A DNA stretch of 64,000 bases from Acetobacter malorum (GCF_002153605.1 NZ_JOPG01000001.1:124001-188000); one strand, 5' to 3'. Positions 16,672 to 25,603 are shown, counted from the stretch's first letter. Made by a program: numbers and translations. Notes: generated by a model not told the origin, from the sequence alone.

Positions 16672-18522
16672 TCAGGACACTGCGCGAACCTGTGCAGCAG
16701 CCTGCTCAAGGCGATACGGCCCACCGGCCAGCACCTCAACCATCAGCATCCCAAAGGTTCCGGGCTTCCGTTCCCCCAGAGACACAGCAGCTTCACCATT
16801 GGTCCAGCGTGCCGTCTGCCCGGCTTCCGCCGCGTGCCAGCCGGAAGCCATCGGCGTACCTGCGGCTGGTTCCAGATTACGGGGTGCTGACGTGCTGTCC
16901 TGCAACATCATGCGCCCGACCAGAACGCCCAGCGTACGCCGGTCATCCACAAACGGGCCGATCGTATCCACCGGACGGCTGGCACGGGAAACCAGATGCA
17001 CAGCCTTAACGTGCGGGGGCACGATAAAAATAGTGCGTCCGTTATGGGTCCGCACCTTGTTGATCCTGGCACCGCTTTCCGTCACCAGATGCAGGTCGGA
17101 CTCAGTCGTCAGAGTTGCAGTCTCCAGAGACTGCGTGTCCTCAACTTCTGCGCCCCGCAGCATTTCCGCGCGCTGGGCCAGACGCTGGTGCAGCGGTTCT
17201 ACAGCATCACGCGCCGTCATCAGCGGAGCCGCTGCATCCTCTGCCCAGCAACGGGCCAGACCGGGAATGCGCACCACAGTACCCGCCTGCCGGAACGCCC
17301 GACGATTGCCCGTATCCAGATAGCTTTCCGTCAGCGCACCATCTGCCATAATCACCGCATGCTGCGCGGTTTCCACGTGGTAGTAAGTATAAGCGCGGAT
17401 GGTCTGGTCGTAAGCAATCGTCTCACCGTTCACCAGCATACGCACAGGCACAAACTGCCCATCCAGATACAGGCAATGTTCCGGGGTGATCAGCAGATCC
17501 TTGCCCGGCACACCATCTGCCAGAGCATTCTGGCGCACGCGCACCGGCCAGCCAGCTTCATCCAGCGGCAGACCGGCCCGCACCTCGGCCTGACGGGACC
17601 CAACCCATACCACCGGCTGCGCAACAGGCTTGCCATTTTCAAACGTCAGCAGGGTATCGCCAACCTGCACGTCTTCCACCGCGACTTCACCCGTAGGGGT
17701 GCTCAGCAGGGTTCCGGACAGGAAGCAGACCGAGCCCACGGCTTCAATGCTCAGGGACGTCCCGTCGCTGGACACGGTCAGCGGGCCAGCACCGGTGGCA
17801 GAATAGTTACCAACCGTAAAATTCTGCCCGGAGACGTTCACATCGGCAATTGTCTGCCCATTTGCGTCATAAACGGTGATAGACTGCTGCGAGCCGAAGG
17901 AGTTTGCAATGGAATAAGTTGCTGGCGTAGCAGAAAGATTTTCAAATGAGATAAAGTCTTTTGCTGCATCAAACCCGTTGATGGTCGTGGCGGAAAGATC
18001 CAGCAGCGTCCCACCGGCATTCGCAATGAAGTTGCCGCCGCCCTTGCCAAAATTGATGGTGGAGCCGTTCAAAAGCGCGACCAGACCACTGCCGTTGCTG
18101 AACGTGCCCCCATTAGTCAGATTAATTGTAGAACCAGACAGCGCTCCGGCGATGAGATTATTACCCATAGTCGCCTTGCCGCCATCCACATTCACAGTCA
18201 TACCGCTCAGAGCGGAAACTGCTGTGGTAATGGTTGCCGTGCCGCCAACATAAATTGTCGCACCACTCAGCGCAGAAATGAGCGTAGTGACCGTCCCCGT
18301 CATCCCCGGTGGAATGACATACGCACCCCCGCCAATCCCCAGAATGGAAACAATGGAAAGCGTCCCACCATTTTTTGTCAGAACCTGACTAGCTGAGACA
18401 TTCCCGAGATCGGTTACTGTACCGTCGGGGTCAGTAATCTTAACGGCATCAGTTGGAAACAATAACTCCCCATTGGAGACGATAGAGTACGTGACGCCGG
18501 CGCTATTCGTATAGTTGGTCAT
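16672..18522 (-). CDS. Hint_2-domain protein with N-terminal beta-helix-like repeats
   Basis: 616 residues, no N-terminal signal peptide. Residues 84-172 hold four degenerate units of about 22 residues built on LSGxTINxxxGG (ALSGATIYVGG, ALSGMTVNVDGG, ALSGSTINLTNGG, LLNGSTINFGKGG), a pattern expected to form a beta-solenoid. A strand-rich linker contains INGFDAAKDFISF, an RTX-adhesin-like phrase. From Cys266 (SVCFLSGTLLSTPTG) to about residue 405 lies a Hint_2 (hedgehog/intein) domain with VGDTLLTF, TPEHCLYLDG, TYYHVETAQHAVI and ESYLDTGNRRAF. About 200 more residues follow. Hint domains self-cleave at the Cys. Start supported by AAGGA 9 bp upstream. Paralogous to its neighbour. Confidence 0.85.
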   Translation of the reverse strand: MTNYTNSAGVTYSIVSNGELLFPTDAVKITDPDGTVTDLGNVSASQVLTKNGGTLSIVSILGIGGGAYVIPPGMTGTVTTLISALSGATIYVGGTATITTAVSALSGMTVNVDGGKATMGNNLIAGALSGSTINLTNGGTFSNGSGLVALLNGSTINFGKGGGNFIANAGGTLLDLSATTINGFDAAKDFISFENLSATPATYSIANSFGSQQSITVYDANGQTIADVNVSGQNFTVGNYSATGAGPLTVSSDGTSLSIEAVGSVCFLSGTLLSTPTGEVAVEDVQVGDTLLTFENGKPVAQPVVWVGSRQAEVRAGLPLDEAGWPVRVRQNALADGVPGKDLLITPEHCLYLDGQFVPVRMLVNGETIAYDQTIRAYTYYHVETAQHAVIMADGALTESYLDTGNRRAFRQAGTVVRIPGLARCWAEDAAAPLMTARDAVEPLHQRLAQRAEMLRGAEVEDTQSLETATLTTESDLHLVTESGARINKVRTHNGRTIFIVPPHVKAVHLVSRASRPVDTIGPFVDDRRTLGVLVGRMMLQDSTSAPRNLEPAAGTPMASGWHAAEAGQTARWTNGEAAVSLGERKPGTFGMLMVEVLAGGPYRLEQAAAQVRAVS

Positions 18523-18619
18523 ATATTAATACTTCCTTAATAAAAAATCCTCAAAGCCAGCTCTGTTATTTAATTAAAAACCATTAAATACTGGTTAATC
18601 TCTTTGACCCCGAACATAA

Positions 18620-18649
18620 AAAAGGCCCGGTGTTGCCACCGGGCCTTTT
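18620..18649 (-). terminator. Intrinsic terminator of the upstream Hint gene
   Basis: A GGCCCGGTG/CACCGGGCC stem (9 bp, 4-nt loop), extended by four A:T pairs and a T-run on either strand. It starts 30 bp beyond the stop at 18679, so the two Hint genes are probably separate transcription units, or the second is reached only by read-through. Confidence 0.85.
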
Positions 18650-18678
18650 CTGCGCCTGCGCGTAACAGGAAAATGCGT

Positions 18679-20598
18679 TCAGAGACTCAAAACGCTGGCA
18701 GCCTCTGTTTTCTCCTGCACACGATAAGGACCAGCCGCCAGAATCTGGACTCTCAGAATCCCGAAACTGTCCGTTTGACGTTGTGGCAAGGGCAGATATG
18801 CATCGCCCAGCGTCCAGCGGCCAGAGCCGCCTTCCGTTTCCGCCCAGCCAGAAAGGTCCATCTGGCTCTGGTGCGCCGTAACAAGCAAGCCTGCTCCTGC
18901 AACCTGCAACTCCACCTCTCCAACACACACACCAAGGGTCCGGCGGTCATCCACAAAAGGCCCCTGCACATCACATGGGCGACTGGTGCGGGAGACAAGC
19001 CTTACTGCCTGAACCTGCCCCGGCACCATGAACAGCGCCTTCCCGCGCACCGTCCGCATGCACCGCAGTGTGCGTCCTTCGTCCGTCACAAGATAAAGGT
19101 CTGGGTCTTCCGTCAGCGCCGGACTGGCCGTTACAGCCGGCACACCCATAGCGTCTGCGCGCGCCAGAATCTGACGGAAAATCGGCTCAACACGCTCCCG
19201 CGCCACCACCAGCGGCGCTGCGGCATCCTCTGCCCAGCTCCGCGCCTGCCCAGCACTGATCCGCGACACCGTTCCATGCGGCCGGAAGCTGCTGCGGTTG
19301 CCTGTGTCCAGATAGCTTTCCGTCAGCACGTTATTGGCCATGATCACAGAATGCTGCGCCGTTTCGATATGATAGTAGTCATAAGTGGTCACGCTGCGGT
19401 CAAACAGAATGGAGTGACCATTCACCAGCATACGCGCCGGAATAAAACCGCCTTCAAAATACAGGCAATGTTCCGGCGTCACCAGCAGATCCCGGTCCGG
19501 TACACCAGCACTGATCGCATCTTTCAGAAGGCGGACAGGATAACCGGCTTCATCATCCGGCAGCCCGATACGGACGTGCGCAGTTGTTTTTCCGGCCCAT
19601 ACAATCTGGCGCTCAACAAACTGACCATTTTCAAAAACAAGCACAGTCTCACCAACGCTCAGCTCTTCCACAGCGCGGTCCCCGTCGGGGGTGCGGATCA
19701 TGGAACCCGCAAGGAAACAGGCACCGATGTAGGTATTGCCATTACTGTAGGTAATTTGCAGCGGGTTGAGCGAGGCGTCCTGGCTATCAATGCTGGTATA
19801 CGTGCCATCCGGCAATGAAGCACCCGAGGCTGGAGTCACCGCATATTCTGCAACAACTGTATTATTATCCGTCCCCCCATACAGGGTCACCACTTTTTGT
19901 GATCCACTTGTGCTAATGTTATAGCTAGTGATTGTATCAACAGTATTCTGAAGTTCAATCGTATCGTTTGCTGGATTGTAGTTATTGAATGTTACCCCCT
20001 GCACGCCATTACTGGCCAGCAGGCTGAGCACCTGATTATCAGCGTTCAGAACCAGCGTGCCGCCACCATCCTGAAAATTCACAGTGGAACCGCTAAGGAT
20101 ATTGATCAGCCCGACAGAACCGGCATAGGTACCGCCATACCCAATGTTAATGGTTGAGCCAGTCAAAAGTCCTGCAACGAGATTACCGGAGAACTGTGCT
20201 GTGCCGCCATAAATATTGATTGTATTACCGGCAAGAGCATTAACCAGAATATTAATATTGGTATCGCCACCAATATAATAGGTATTCCCGCTGGCAGCAT
20301 TTGCCACAATGGTAATACCGCCCGTACTGCCCGGCATGGTGACGTAAGTGGCACCCAGGACATTCAGCAACGTACTGATACCAGTGCTATCCGTGACAAC
20401 ATTGCCAGTGGGCGCAACGGAAAGACCTAAAACTTCGATCCCAGCAGTCAGACCATTAAGGGTTTCGACCGTCGAGCCGTCACTTCCTGTAATGGTGACG
20501 TCATACACGACTGTCCCCAGAAGAGGCGGGACCCCGACATTGGTAGATGTCGCAGAATAGGTGAGGCCAGACGCTGTCGTCCCACTATAATTAGCCAT
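18679..20598 (-). CDS. Hint_2-domain protein with beta-helix-like repeats, paralogue
   Basis: 639 residues, same architecture as the next gene downstream. Repeat units at about residues 100-180: AASGNTYYIGG, ALAGNTINIYGG, LLTGSTINIGYGG, ILSGSTVNFQDGG. The linker has YNPANDTIELQ. The Hint_2 domain begins at Cys294 (IGACFLAGSMIRTPDG) and continues with VGETVLVFENG, LLVTPEHCLYFEGGFIPARM, YDYYHIETAQHSVIMAN and ESYLDTGNRSSFR. The C-terminal region shares FVDDRRTLGV with the paralogue. No signal peptide, so export by a type I or other non-Sec route, if any. A good GGAGG lies 7 bp before the ATG. The leader contains an intrinsic terminator, suggesting attenuation. Confidence 0.85.
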   Translation of the reverse strand: MANYSGTTASGLTYSATSTNVGVPPLLGTVVYDVTITGSDGSTVETLNGLTAGIEVLGLSVAPTGNVVTDSTGISTLLNVLGATYVTMPGSTGGITIVANAASGNTYYIGGDTNINILVNALAGNTINIYGGTAQFSGNLVAGLLTGSTINIGYGGTYAGSVGLINILSGSTVNFQDGGGTLVLNADNQVLSLLASNGVQGVTFNNYNPANDTIELQNTVDTITSYNISTSGSQKVVTLYGGTDNNTVVAEYAVTPASGASLPDGTYTSIDSQDASLNPLQITYSNGNTYIGACFLAGSMIRTPDGDRAVEELSVGETVLVFENGQFVERQIVWAGKTTAHVRIGLPDDEAGYPVRLLKDAISAGVPDRDLLVTPEHCLYFEGGFIPARMLVNGHSILFDRSVTTYDYYHIETAQHSVIMANNVLTESYLDTGNRSSFRPHGTVSRISAGQARSWAEDAAAPLVVARERVEPIFRQILARADAMGVPAVTASPALTEDPDLYLVTDEGRTLRCMRTVRGKALFMVPGQVQAVRLVSRTSRPCDVQGPFVDDRRTLGVCVGEVELQVAGAGLLVTAHQSQMDLSGWAETEGGSGRWTLGDAYLPLPQRQTDSFGILRVQILAAGPYRVQEKTEAASVLSL

Positions 20599-20632
20599 AG
20601 TTGACCTCCGGATGCTGGTTCAAACACAACAG

Positions 20633-20663
20633 AAAAAAGCCTTATTTAATGGTCGAATAAGGC
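20633..20663 (-). terminator. Intrinsic terminator inside the leader of the Hint gene
   Basis: On the minus strand GCCTTATT-N9-AATAAGGC is followed directly by TTTTTT. The stem is perfect over 8 bp. It lies only 35-65 nt before the start codon at 20598 and no minus-strand gene lies upstream, so it either attenuates the Hint gene or ends a short leader RNA. Confidence 0.75.
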
Positions 20664-20685
20664 CATGCGTTTATCTTTCAAAATC

Positions 20686-20726
20686 CCTGATCCCATCAGG
20701 ACTGTTTTGATACGTTTTACAAAACA
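20686..20726 (-). promoter_or_regulatory. Two further leader hairpins of the Hint gene
   Basis: CCTGAT-ccc-ATCAGG (20686-20700, 6-3-6) and TGTTTTG-N10-CAAAACA (20703-20726) are both perfect. They precede the leader terminator and could serve as antiterminator elements or an RNA sensor. Confidence 0.45.
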
Positions 20727-20784
20727 CTACTAAAGCTCAATTAACCTTATGAATTTTCATTCATATTTTTCACGCGTTCGTGAG

Positions 20785-20812
20785 AGTATAATTTTTTGTT
20801 ATATATCAACAA
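20785..20812 (-). promoter_or_regulatory. Candidate promoter of the Hint gene leader
   Basis: Reading leftward: TTGTTG (20812-20807), 16 bp, TATACT (20790-20785). This would start transcription near 20778 and give a leader of about 180 nt. It sits in an AT-rich stretch. Confidence 0.4.
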
Positions 20813-21093
20813 GATATAGGTTTTATATCTGATATTTACTTATGGAATAAGCATAAATTCAAAATCTAAAAATCGATTCGGACTGAAACAATCCCGATTC
20901 TAAATGATCTCGATCATAAGATTCGATCTTTTTTCCGCTTAAAAGATGGTAAGAAAAAAGCATTTCATACGGCTTCTTAATATACGCTTCTCGCCCGTCT
21001 TTTGACGCCCCTCCTCACCCCCTCTCTGGCCCTCTGCGCTCTCGCCCCCTATATGAAGAGGCACGAATGCAATCTTAACGGAGGCCTGTCTTC
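20813..21093. other. AT-rich gap between the divergent Hint and COG0523 genes
   Basis: The first half (to about 20990) is markedly AT-rich compared with the flanking genes; the last 100 bp are pyrimidine-rich. I see no open reading frame, RNA gene or clear Zur box here. GGAGG at 21080 serves the next gene. Confidence 0.5.
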
Positions 21094-22086
21094 ATGTCTG
21101 ATGCGTCCCTTACTTCCGAGCCTGCGGATACGCTGGTACCTGTTACGGTGCTGACGGGCTTTCTGGGTGCCGGAAAAACCACGCTGCTCAACCACATCCT
21201 GACGGCAGAACATGGCCGCAAATATGCTGTGGTGATTAACGAATTCGGTGAACTGGGCGTGGATAACGACCTTGTTGTCGATGCAGATGAAGAAGTGTTC
21301 GAAATGAACAACGGCTGCATCTGCTGCACCGTGCGCGGAGATCTGATCCGTATTCTCGGTAGCCTGATGAAGCGCCGGAACAAGTTCGACGGCATTATTA
21401 TTGAAACTACCGGTCTGGCTGACCCTGCCCCGGTCGCGCAGACCTTCTTTGCGGATGAGGATGTCCGGGCCAAAACCCGGCTGGATGCCGTGGTGACGGT
21501 GGTGGACGCGCTGAACTTTCTGCAAACGCTGAAAGAAAGCCCGGAAGCCCACCAGCAGATCGCCTTTGCGGATGTCATCATCCTCAACAAAACCGATCTG
21601 GTGGATGACGCCCAGCTTAAGGCGGTGGAAGACGCCATCCGCAAGATCAACGCCTTCGCACCCATTCACAAAGCCCAGAAGGGCAATGTGAAGCTGACGG
21701 ATGTGATGGATGTTGGCGGGTTTGACCTCCAGCGCACCCTTTCCACCATGCCGGATTTTCTGGAAAACACGCACCATCACCATGAGGAAGACGTGAACAG
21801 CATCTCCCTCTCTCTCAAGACGCCGCTGGATGCAGGCCGCTTCCAGATGTGGATCGGCGCTCTGTTGCAGGAAAAAGGGGCCGACATCCTCCGCACCAAA
21901 GGCATCCTGAATTTTGAAGGCCAGTCCGACCGCTTTGCGTTTCAGGCTGTCCACATGATGGCGGATGGAAATGACATCGGCCCGTGGAAAGAGGGCGAAG
22001 AACGGGAATCTCGTCTCGTCTTTATTGGTCGCAACCTCAACCGGCCCCAGCTTCGGCGCGGGTTTGAAAGCTGCGCTGTCGCATGA
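21094..22086 (+). CDS. COG0523 (CobW-family) GTPase, putative zinc chaperone
   Basis: A 330-residue cytoplasmic G3E GTPase. Walker A GFLGAGKT (residues 22-29), the family metal motif GCICC (74-78), ETTGLADP (switch II) and NKTD (165-168) are intact. A HHHHEE cluster near residue 230 in the linker to the C-terminal domain is typical of metallochaperone members. It overlaps the WD40 gene by 4 bp (ATGA), a pairing known in alphaproteobacteria. It probably delivers Zn2+ to target enzymes. Unlike the second COG0523 gene at 33125, no Zur box is visible upstream. Confidence 0.9.
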   Translation: MSDASLTSEPADTLVPVTVLTGFLGAGKTTLLNHILTAEHGRKYAVVINEFGELGVDNDLVVDADEEVFEMNNGCICCTVRGDLIRILGSLMKRRNKFDGIIIETTGLADPAPVAQTFFADEDVRAKTRLDAVVTVVDALNFLQTLKESPEAHQQIAFADVIILNKTDLVDDAQLKAVEDAIRKINAFAPIHKAQKGNVKLTDVMDVGGFDLQRTLSTMPDFLENTHHHHEEDVNSISLSLKTPLDAGRFQMWIGALLQEKGADILRTKGILNFEGQSDRFAFQAVHMMADGNDIGPWKEGEERESRLVFIGRNLNRPQLRRGFESCAVA

Positions 22087-23135
22087 GCATCCCTACCGAA
22101 CTCCGCGGCCTGATTGAAAAGCGCGGGGCGTCCCGCACGGTTGAAGGCCATATCACCGCCTGCGCTGCCTCACGCGATAACATGCGCTTCGCCTTCACCA
22201 CGGCGGAAGGCGACGTGATTGTCGCCCACCGGGCCGATCTGGCAGAACCTGCCAGCTGGGCCACCTATGCGGTGCATGATGGCGCAGCTCTTGCTCTGGC
22301 ACCGGACACAGACCCCGGCGGCTTTCTGACCGGCGGCGATGATGGCCGCCTGTGCCGTCTGGACATGCACGGGGAAATTGAGGAACTGGGCAAGACCCGT
22401 CGCTGGGTTGAGCATGTTGCCTCCCATGTGGACGCCAAGACCGCCTATATTGCCAGCGCGTCCGGCAAGCAGGTGGAACTGCGCGATGGCCGGGGTGAGA
22501 CCGTGCTGAAAACGCTGGAGCACCCCTCCTCCGTGACCGGCATTGTGTTTGACACCAAGGGCAAGCGCATTGCGGCATCCCATTACAACGGGGCCTCTGT
22601 CTGGTTCACACAGCCCAAAAGTGAGAGCGTACGCCTGCTTGAGTGGAAAGGCAGCCATACCGGCATTGCAATCCATCCGGCTGGCGAAGCGCTGATTACC
22701 TCCATGCAGGATAATGACCTGCACGGCTGGCGGCTGTCCGACGGGCACAATATCCGCATGAGCGGCTACCCCACTAAAGTGAAGTCCATGTCCTTCTCCC
22801 GCACGGGAAAATGGCTGGCCACCAGCGGTGCGGATGTTGTGGTGCTGTGGCCATTCTTTGGTGGCGGCCCGATGGGCAAACCGCCTGTGGAACTGCCCGG
22901 AATGGGCGGTGCGCTCTGCACCCGCGTGGCCTACAACCCGGAGCAGGAAATTCTGGCGGCTGGATTTGCGGACGGTTCTGTTCTTATGATCGAACCGGAA
23001 TCGCAACGGGTTTTACCCGTCTGCCTGAACGGGGGGAGTGCTATCAGCGCGCTGTCCTATAGTTCAGACGGATGCCTGCTGGGGTTTGGTACGGAAGACG
23101 GGCTGATTGGCCTTGTGGACCTTTCCGCAGGCTAA
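22083..23135 (+). CDS. WD40-repeat protein co-operonic with the COG0523 GTPase
   Basis: A 350-residue cytoplasmic beta-propeller. Repeats are recognisable by phrases such as GFLTGGDDGRLCRLDM, VTGIVFDTKGKRIAASHYNGASVWF, IAIHPAGEALITSMQDNDLHGWRLSDG, KSMSFSRTGKWLATSGADVVVLWPF and ISALSYSSDGCLLGFGTEDGLIGLVDL, consistent with six or seven blades. There is no signal peptide. Translational coupling to the GTPase suggests a partner or scaffold in metal delivery; that role is inferred from the conserved gene pair. Start overlaps the previous stop. Confidence 0.85.
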   Translation: MSIPTELRGLIEKRGASRTVEGHITACAASRDNMRFAFTTAEGDVIVAHRADLAEPASWATYAVHDGAALALAPDTDPGGFLTGGDDGRLCRLDMHGEIEELGKTRRWVEHVASHVDAKTAYIASASGKQVELRDGRGETVLKTLEHPSSVTGIVFDTKGKRIAASHYNGASVWFTQPKSESVRLLEWKGSHTGIAIHPAGEALITSMQDNDLHGWRLSDGHNIRMSGYPTKVKSMSFSRTGKWLATSGADVVVLWPFFGGGPMGKPPVELPGMGGALCTRVAYNPEQEILAAGFADGSVLMIEPESQRVLPVCLNGGSAISALSYSSDGCLLGFGTEDGLIGLVDLSAG

Positions 23136-23243
23136 GCAGGCACCTGCCTGCATGAGAGACAATTGCGTGACCTCAAGAGGCAGTGTGTTGCGCAGTTCTG
23201 TTCCGCCGCCGATACTTGCGGAACACGAAAGGATAGTGACGTT

Positions 23244-24530
23244 ATGAGTGATCGGTTTCGGTTGGTTATTGTAGGGGGCGGCATTGCCGGCCTGGCACTC
23301 GCCACACGGTTGGGAAACAGCATGGGCCGCTCCGGCAAGCTGGATATCACCCTGGTGGATAAAGGGTTCAGCCATGTCTGGAAGCCGATGCTCCACTGCT
23401 TTGCCGCCGGCACCGCGCGCAATGAGAATGACCGCATTACCTTTGTCTCCCACGCGGCCGGGCATGGCTTCCGCTTCTGCTATGGGGAAATTTCCCACCT
23501 GGACCGCGCCGCCCGCAGGCTGACCCTCGCCCCGCTGACAGAGCAGGATGATGAGGAAGTCATTCTGGAAGAACGGCATGTGGATTATGACGCCCTGATT
23601 TTTGCCATTGGCAGCCGCGCCAACGATTTTGGCACGCCGGGCGTAAAGGACCACTGCATTTTTCTGGATAATGTGGTGGAAGCCAACAACTTCAATGAAC
23701 GCTTCCGCCATGCCGTCCTGCAGGCCTATGGGCGTGGCACGCCGCTGGATATCGCCATTGTCGGCGGTGGGGCGACGGGTGTGCAGCTGGCGGCAGAACT
23801 GCACAAGGCGCTGGATATCGGCTCCCTGTACAACTTTACGCCCACCACACCGGAAATGCGCATCACCCTGCTGGAAGCCGGGCCGCGTATTCTGCCCTCC
23901 TTCCCGGAAAAAGTGTCAGAGGAAGCCCGCCAGCAGCTTGAGGCCCTCAAGATTTCCGTCCGCACCGGCGCTATGGTCAGCGGCGTGGATGAGAAAGGGT
24001 TTATCCTCAAGGACGGCTCCCGCGTGAATGCGCAGTTCCGCGTCTGGGCGGCAGGCGTGAAAGCCCCGGATGTCACGCGGGAGATGGACGGTCTGGACTG
24101 TGCCCGTGGCGGACAGCTGGTGGTTAAACCCAACCTGCAAACAACGGTGGATGACCGGATTTTTGCAGTGGGTGACTGTTCCTTTATTGCAGAAAGCCCC
24201 CTACCCCCCACGGCTCAGGTGGCCCGGCAGGAAGCCCACCATCTGGCAAAATATCTGCCGCAATGGATTTTGAACCAGACGCCGGTTCCGCCCTTCAAGT
24301 TCAACAACAAGGGCGCGATTGTTGCCCTTGGCAATTACAATGGCTGGGGCGCGTTTGCGGATGGCAAGACGTTTGGCGGCGGCGCTCTGCACGGGCTGAG
24401 CGCCCGACTGGGCCACACCGCCCTGTATCGCCAGCATCAGTTTGAACTCTATGGCGTGCCCCGCGGGGCCATTGCCTGCCTGACCGACTGGCTGGACCGC
24501 TTTGTGCGCCCGTCTGTGCGGATGGACTGA
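23244..24530 (+). CDS. ndh: Type II NADH dehydrogenase (NDH-2)
   Basis: A 428-residue peripheral membrane flavoprotein passing electrons from NADH to ubiquinone without proton pumping. The start is the ATG at 23244 with AAGGA upstream; the in-frame TTG 81 bp earlier lacks such a site. FAD-binding VIVGGGIAGLALATRLG at the N-terminus, NADH-binding IAIVGGGATGVQLAAEL mid-chain, the FAD-contacting DRIFAVGDCSF and the family AQVARQEAHHLA motif are all present. The C-terminal YNGWGAF and LYGVPRGAIACLTDWLDRFVRP form the amphipathic membrane anchor. Acetic acid bacteria rely on NDH-2 in their respiratory chains. A strong terminator follows. Confidence 0.9.
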   Translation: MSDRFRLVIVGGGIAGLALATRLGNSMGRSGKLDITLVDKGFSHVWKPMLHCFAAGTARNENDRITFVSHAAGHGFRFCYGEISHLDRAARRLTLAPLTEQDDEEVILEERHVDYDALIFAIGSRANDFGTPGVKDHCIFLDNVVEANNFNERFRHAVLQAYGRGTPLDIAIVGGGATGVQLAAELHKALDIGSLYNFTPTTPEMRITLLEAGPRILPSFPEKVSEEARQQLEALKISVRTGAMVSGVDEKGFILKDGSRVNAQFRVWAAGVKAPDVTREMDGLDCARGGQLVVKPNLQTTVDDRIFAVGDCSFIAESPLPPTAQVARQEAHHLAKYLPQWILNQTPVPPFKFNNKGAIVALGNYNGWGAFADGKTFGGGALHGLSARLGHTALYRQHQFELYGVPRGAIACLTDWLDRFVRPSVRMD

Positions 24531-24558
24531 AGCCAACCGGACCAAGGTCCGCTCATAC

Positions 24559-24595
24559 AAACGCCCCCTGTGGTCCATTACCACAGGGGGCGTTT
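24559..24595 (+). terminator. Intrinsic terminator of ndh
   Basis: AAACGCCCCCTGTGG and CCACAGGGGGCGTTT pair over 15 bp around a 7-nt loop and are followed by GTGTTTT. The stem begins 28 bp after the stop. Confidence 0.9.
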
Positions 24596-24775
24596 GTGTT
24601 TTCAGGCCTCTCTGGCACAAACCCCGTTGGCAGGCGGTTTCTAACCAGATGATCCTGTTCCGGCTCCCGCTTCCGGGCCGCCTTAGCTATGGGCCGACAA
24701 GGCCGGGCCTGCGTTGCGCAGCACCCAAAACCCGGTCTCCCCTGCCCTCCGGCCTGCTGCGCCTGAAGGGGTCTG

Positions 24776-24804
24776 AAAACGCCCGCTCAGACCAGCTGAG
24801 CAGG
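24776..24804 (-). terminator. Intrinsic terminator of the hsp20 operon
   Basis: On the minus strand CCTGCTCAG-ctggt-CTGAGCGGG (one G:U pair) is followed by CGTTTTC. It lies 14-42 bp beyond the stop of the small protein gene. Confidence 0.7.
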
Positions 24805-24817
24805 CAAACCGGAACTC

Positions 24818-24994
24818 TTACAGATAACGGGCCGTGCCGTTATTCAGCTGGTCAATAAAGGAGTCACAAGTCATTTCCACGACCTCCCCTTTGGTATTTT
24901 TCAGGCGCACCTTGCAGTCACCATCATTCATCGTGCCCAGCATTTCATAACGGGTGCCGGCAATTTCAACGCTTTTATTTGTTTTAGCAGTCAT
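24818..24994 (-). CDS. 58-residue conserved-looking small protein downstream of hsp20
   Basis: A short gene with a clear AAAGGAAAAACC ribosome-binding region before its ATG at 24994, 39 bp after the hsp20 stop, and its own terminator. The product, MTAKTNKSVEIAGTRYEMLG then TMNDGDCKVRLKNTKGEVVE and a C-terminal helix MTCDSFIDQLNNG, looks like a small beta-rich domain with a helix. It has two Cys (27 and 43) and no signal peptide. I do not recognise a family. Position and spacing make it the second gene of the hsp20 operon, so it is probably a stress-related or oxygen-responsive small protein. Confidence 0.8.
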   Translation of the reverse strand: MTAKTNKSVEIAGTRYEMLGTMNDGDCKVRLKNTKGEVVEMTCDSFIDQLNNGTARYL

Positions 24995-25033
24995 GGTTTT
25001 TCCTTTCTGGAAAGCTAAATTTTCAAAAAATTC

Positions 25034-25516
25034 TTAGCCTGCGTTGATGGCAATATGCCGTTCTGCAGGTTTACTTTCGGCCTTTTTCGGCAGTGTCACG
25101 CTCAGCACACCGTTTTTGAGAGAGGCGCTGATCTTGTCCACATCCACATCATCCGGCAGCGTAAAGGCTTCCTCAAACGCCGCAAACTGACGGCCCGCCA
25201 GATGCTGTTTGACCGGCCCTTCGACTTCCGGCTTCTTCTTCTCACCACGAATGCTCAGCACGCCATTGGCCGTACTCAGTTTAATGTCGCTCTCGGCACA
25301 GCCTGGCACTTCCGTCGCCACAACATAGCCCGAAGCATTTTCCGTAATATCCGTGGCCCCCAGACGATGGGCAGCCGCACCGTTTTCCGGCACTTTATAA
25401 TCTTCAAAAAGGCGGCTCATCTGCCGTTCCAGAGCTGTCAGCGGGTCCGCTACACGAACATTGCCAACCGGAACACGCACAACAGGGGCACGACCGTTTG
25501 TTGTATAAATGGTCAT
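25034..25516 (-). CDS. hsp20: Hsp20 small heat-shock protein
   Basis: A 160-residue cytoplasmic holdase chaperone. The N-terminal arm (LTALERQMSRLFEDY) is followed by an alpha-crystallin domain from about residue 50: TDITENASGYVVATEVPG, IKLSTANGVLSIRGEKK, FAAFEEAFTLPDDVDVDKISASLKNGVLSVTLPK (the A-x-x-x-N-G-V-L signature) and a short tail ending IAINAG. AAGGAGG lies 7 bp before the ATG. No sigma-32-like promoter is obvious; instead a perfect FNR-type palindrome sits 88-101 bp upstream, suggesting control by oxygen or redox state. Confidence 0.95.
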   Translation of the reverse strand: MTIYTTNGRAPVVRVPVGNVRVADPLTALERQMSRLFEDYKVPENGAAAHRLGATDITENASGYVVATEVPGCAESDIKLSTANGVLSIRGEKKKPEVEGPVKQHLAGRQFAAFEEAFTLPDDVDVDKISASLKNGVLSVTLPKKAESKPAERHIAINAG

Positions 25517-25603
25517 CCGAACATCCTCCTTTTTTGCGCAGCGACCATTCAGATCCCTCTGCGCTTTCGGGAGTCAGTTTCTCCAGCTTTGCGGATGCGG
25601 CCC

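Noticed and set aside
17960..18260. Periodic short repeats suggestive of a CRISPR-like or DNA repeat array
   Set aside because: The periodicity is about 66 bp and in frame; it reflects the 22-residue protein repeats, not a DNA-level array.
20900..21093. Zur box for the first COG0523 operon
   Set aside because: No TGTTATA-like symmetric sequence found in the 200 bp before 21094, unlike the locus at 33066.
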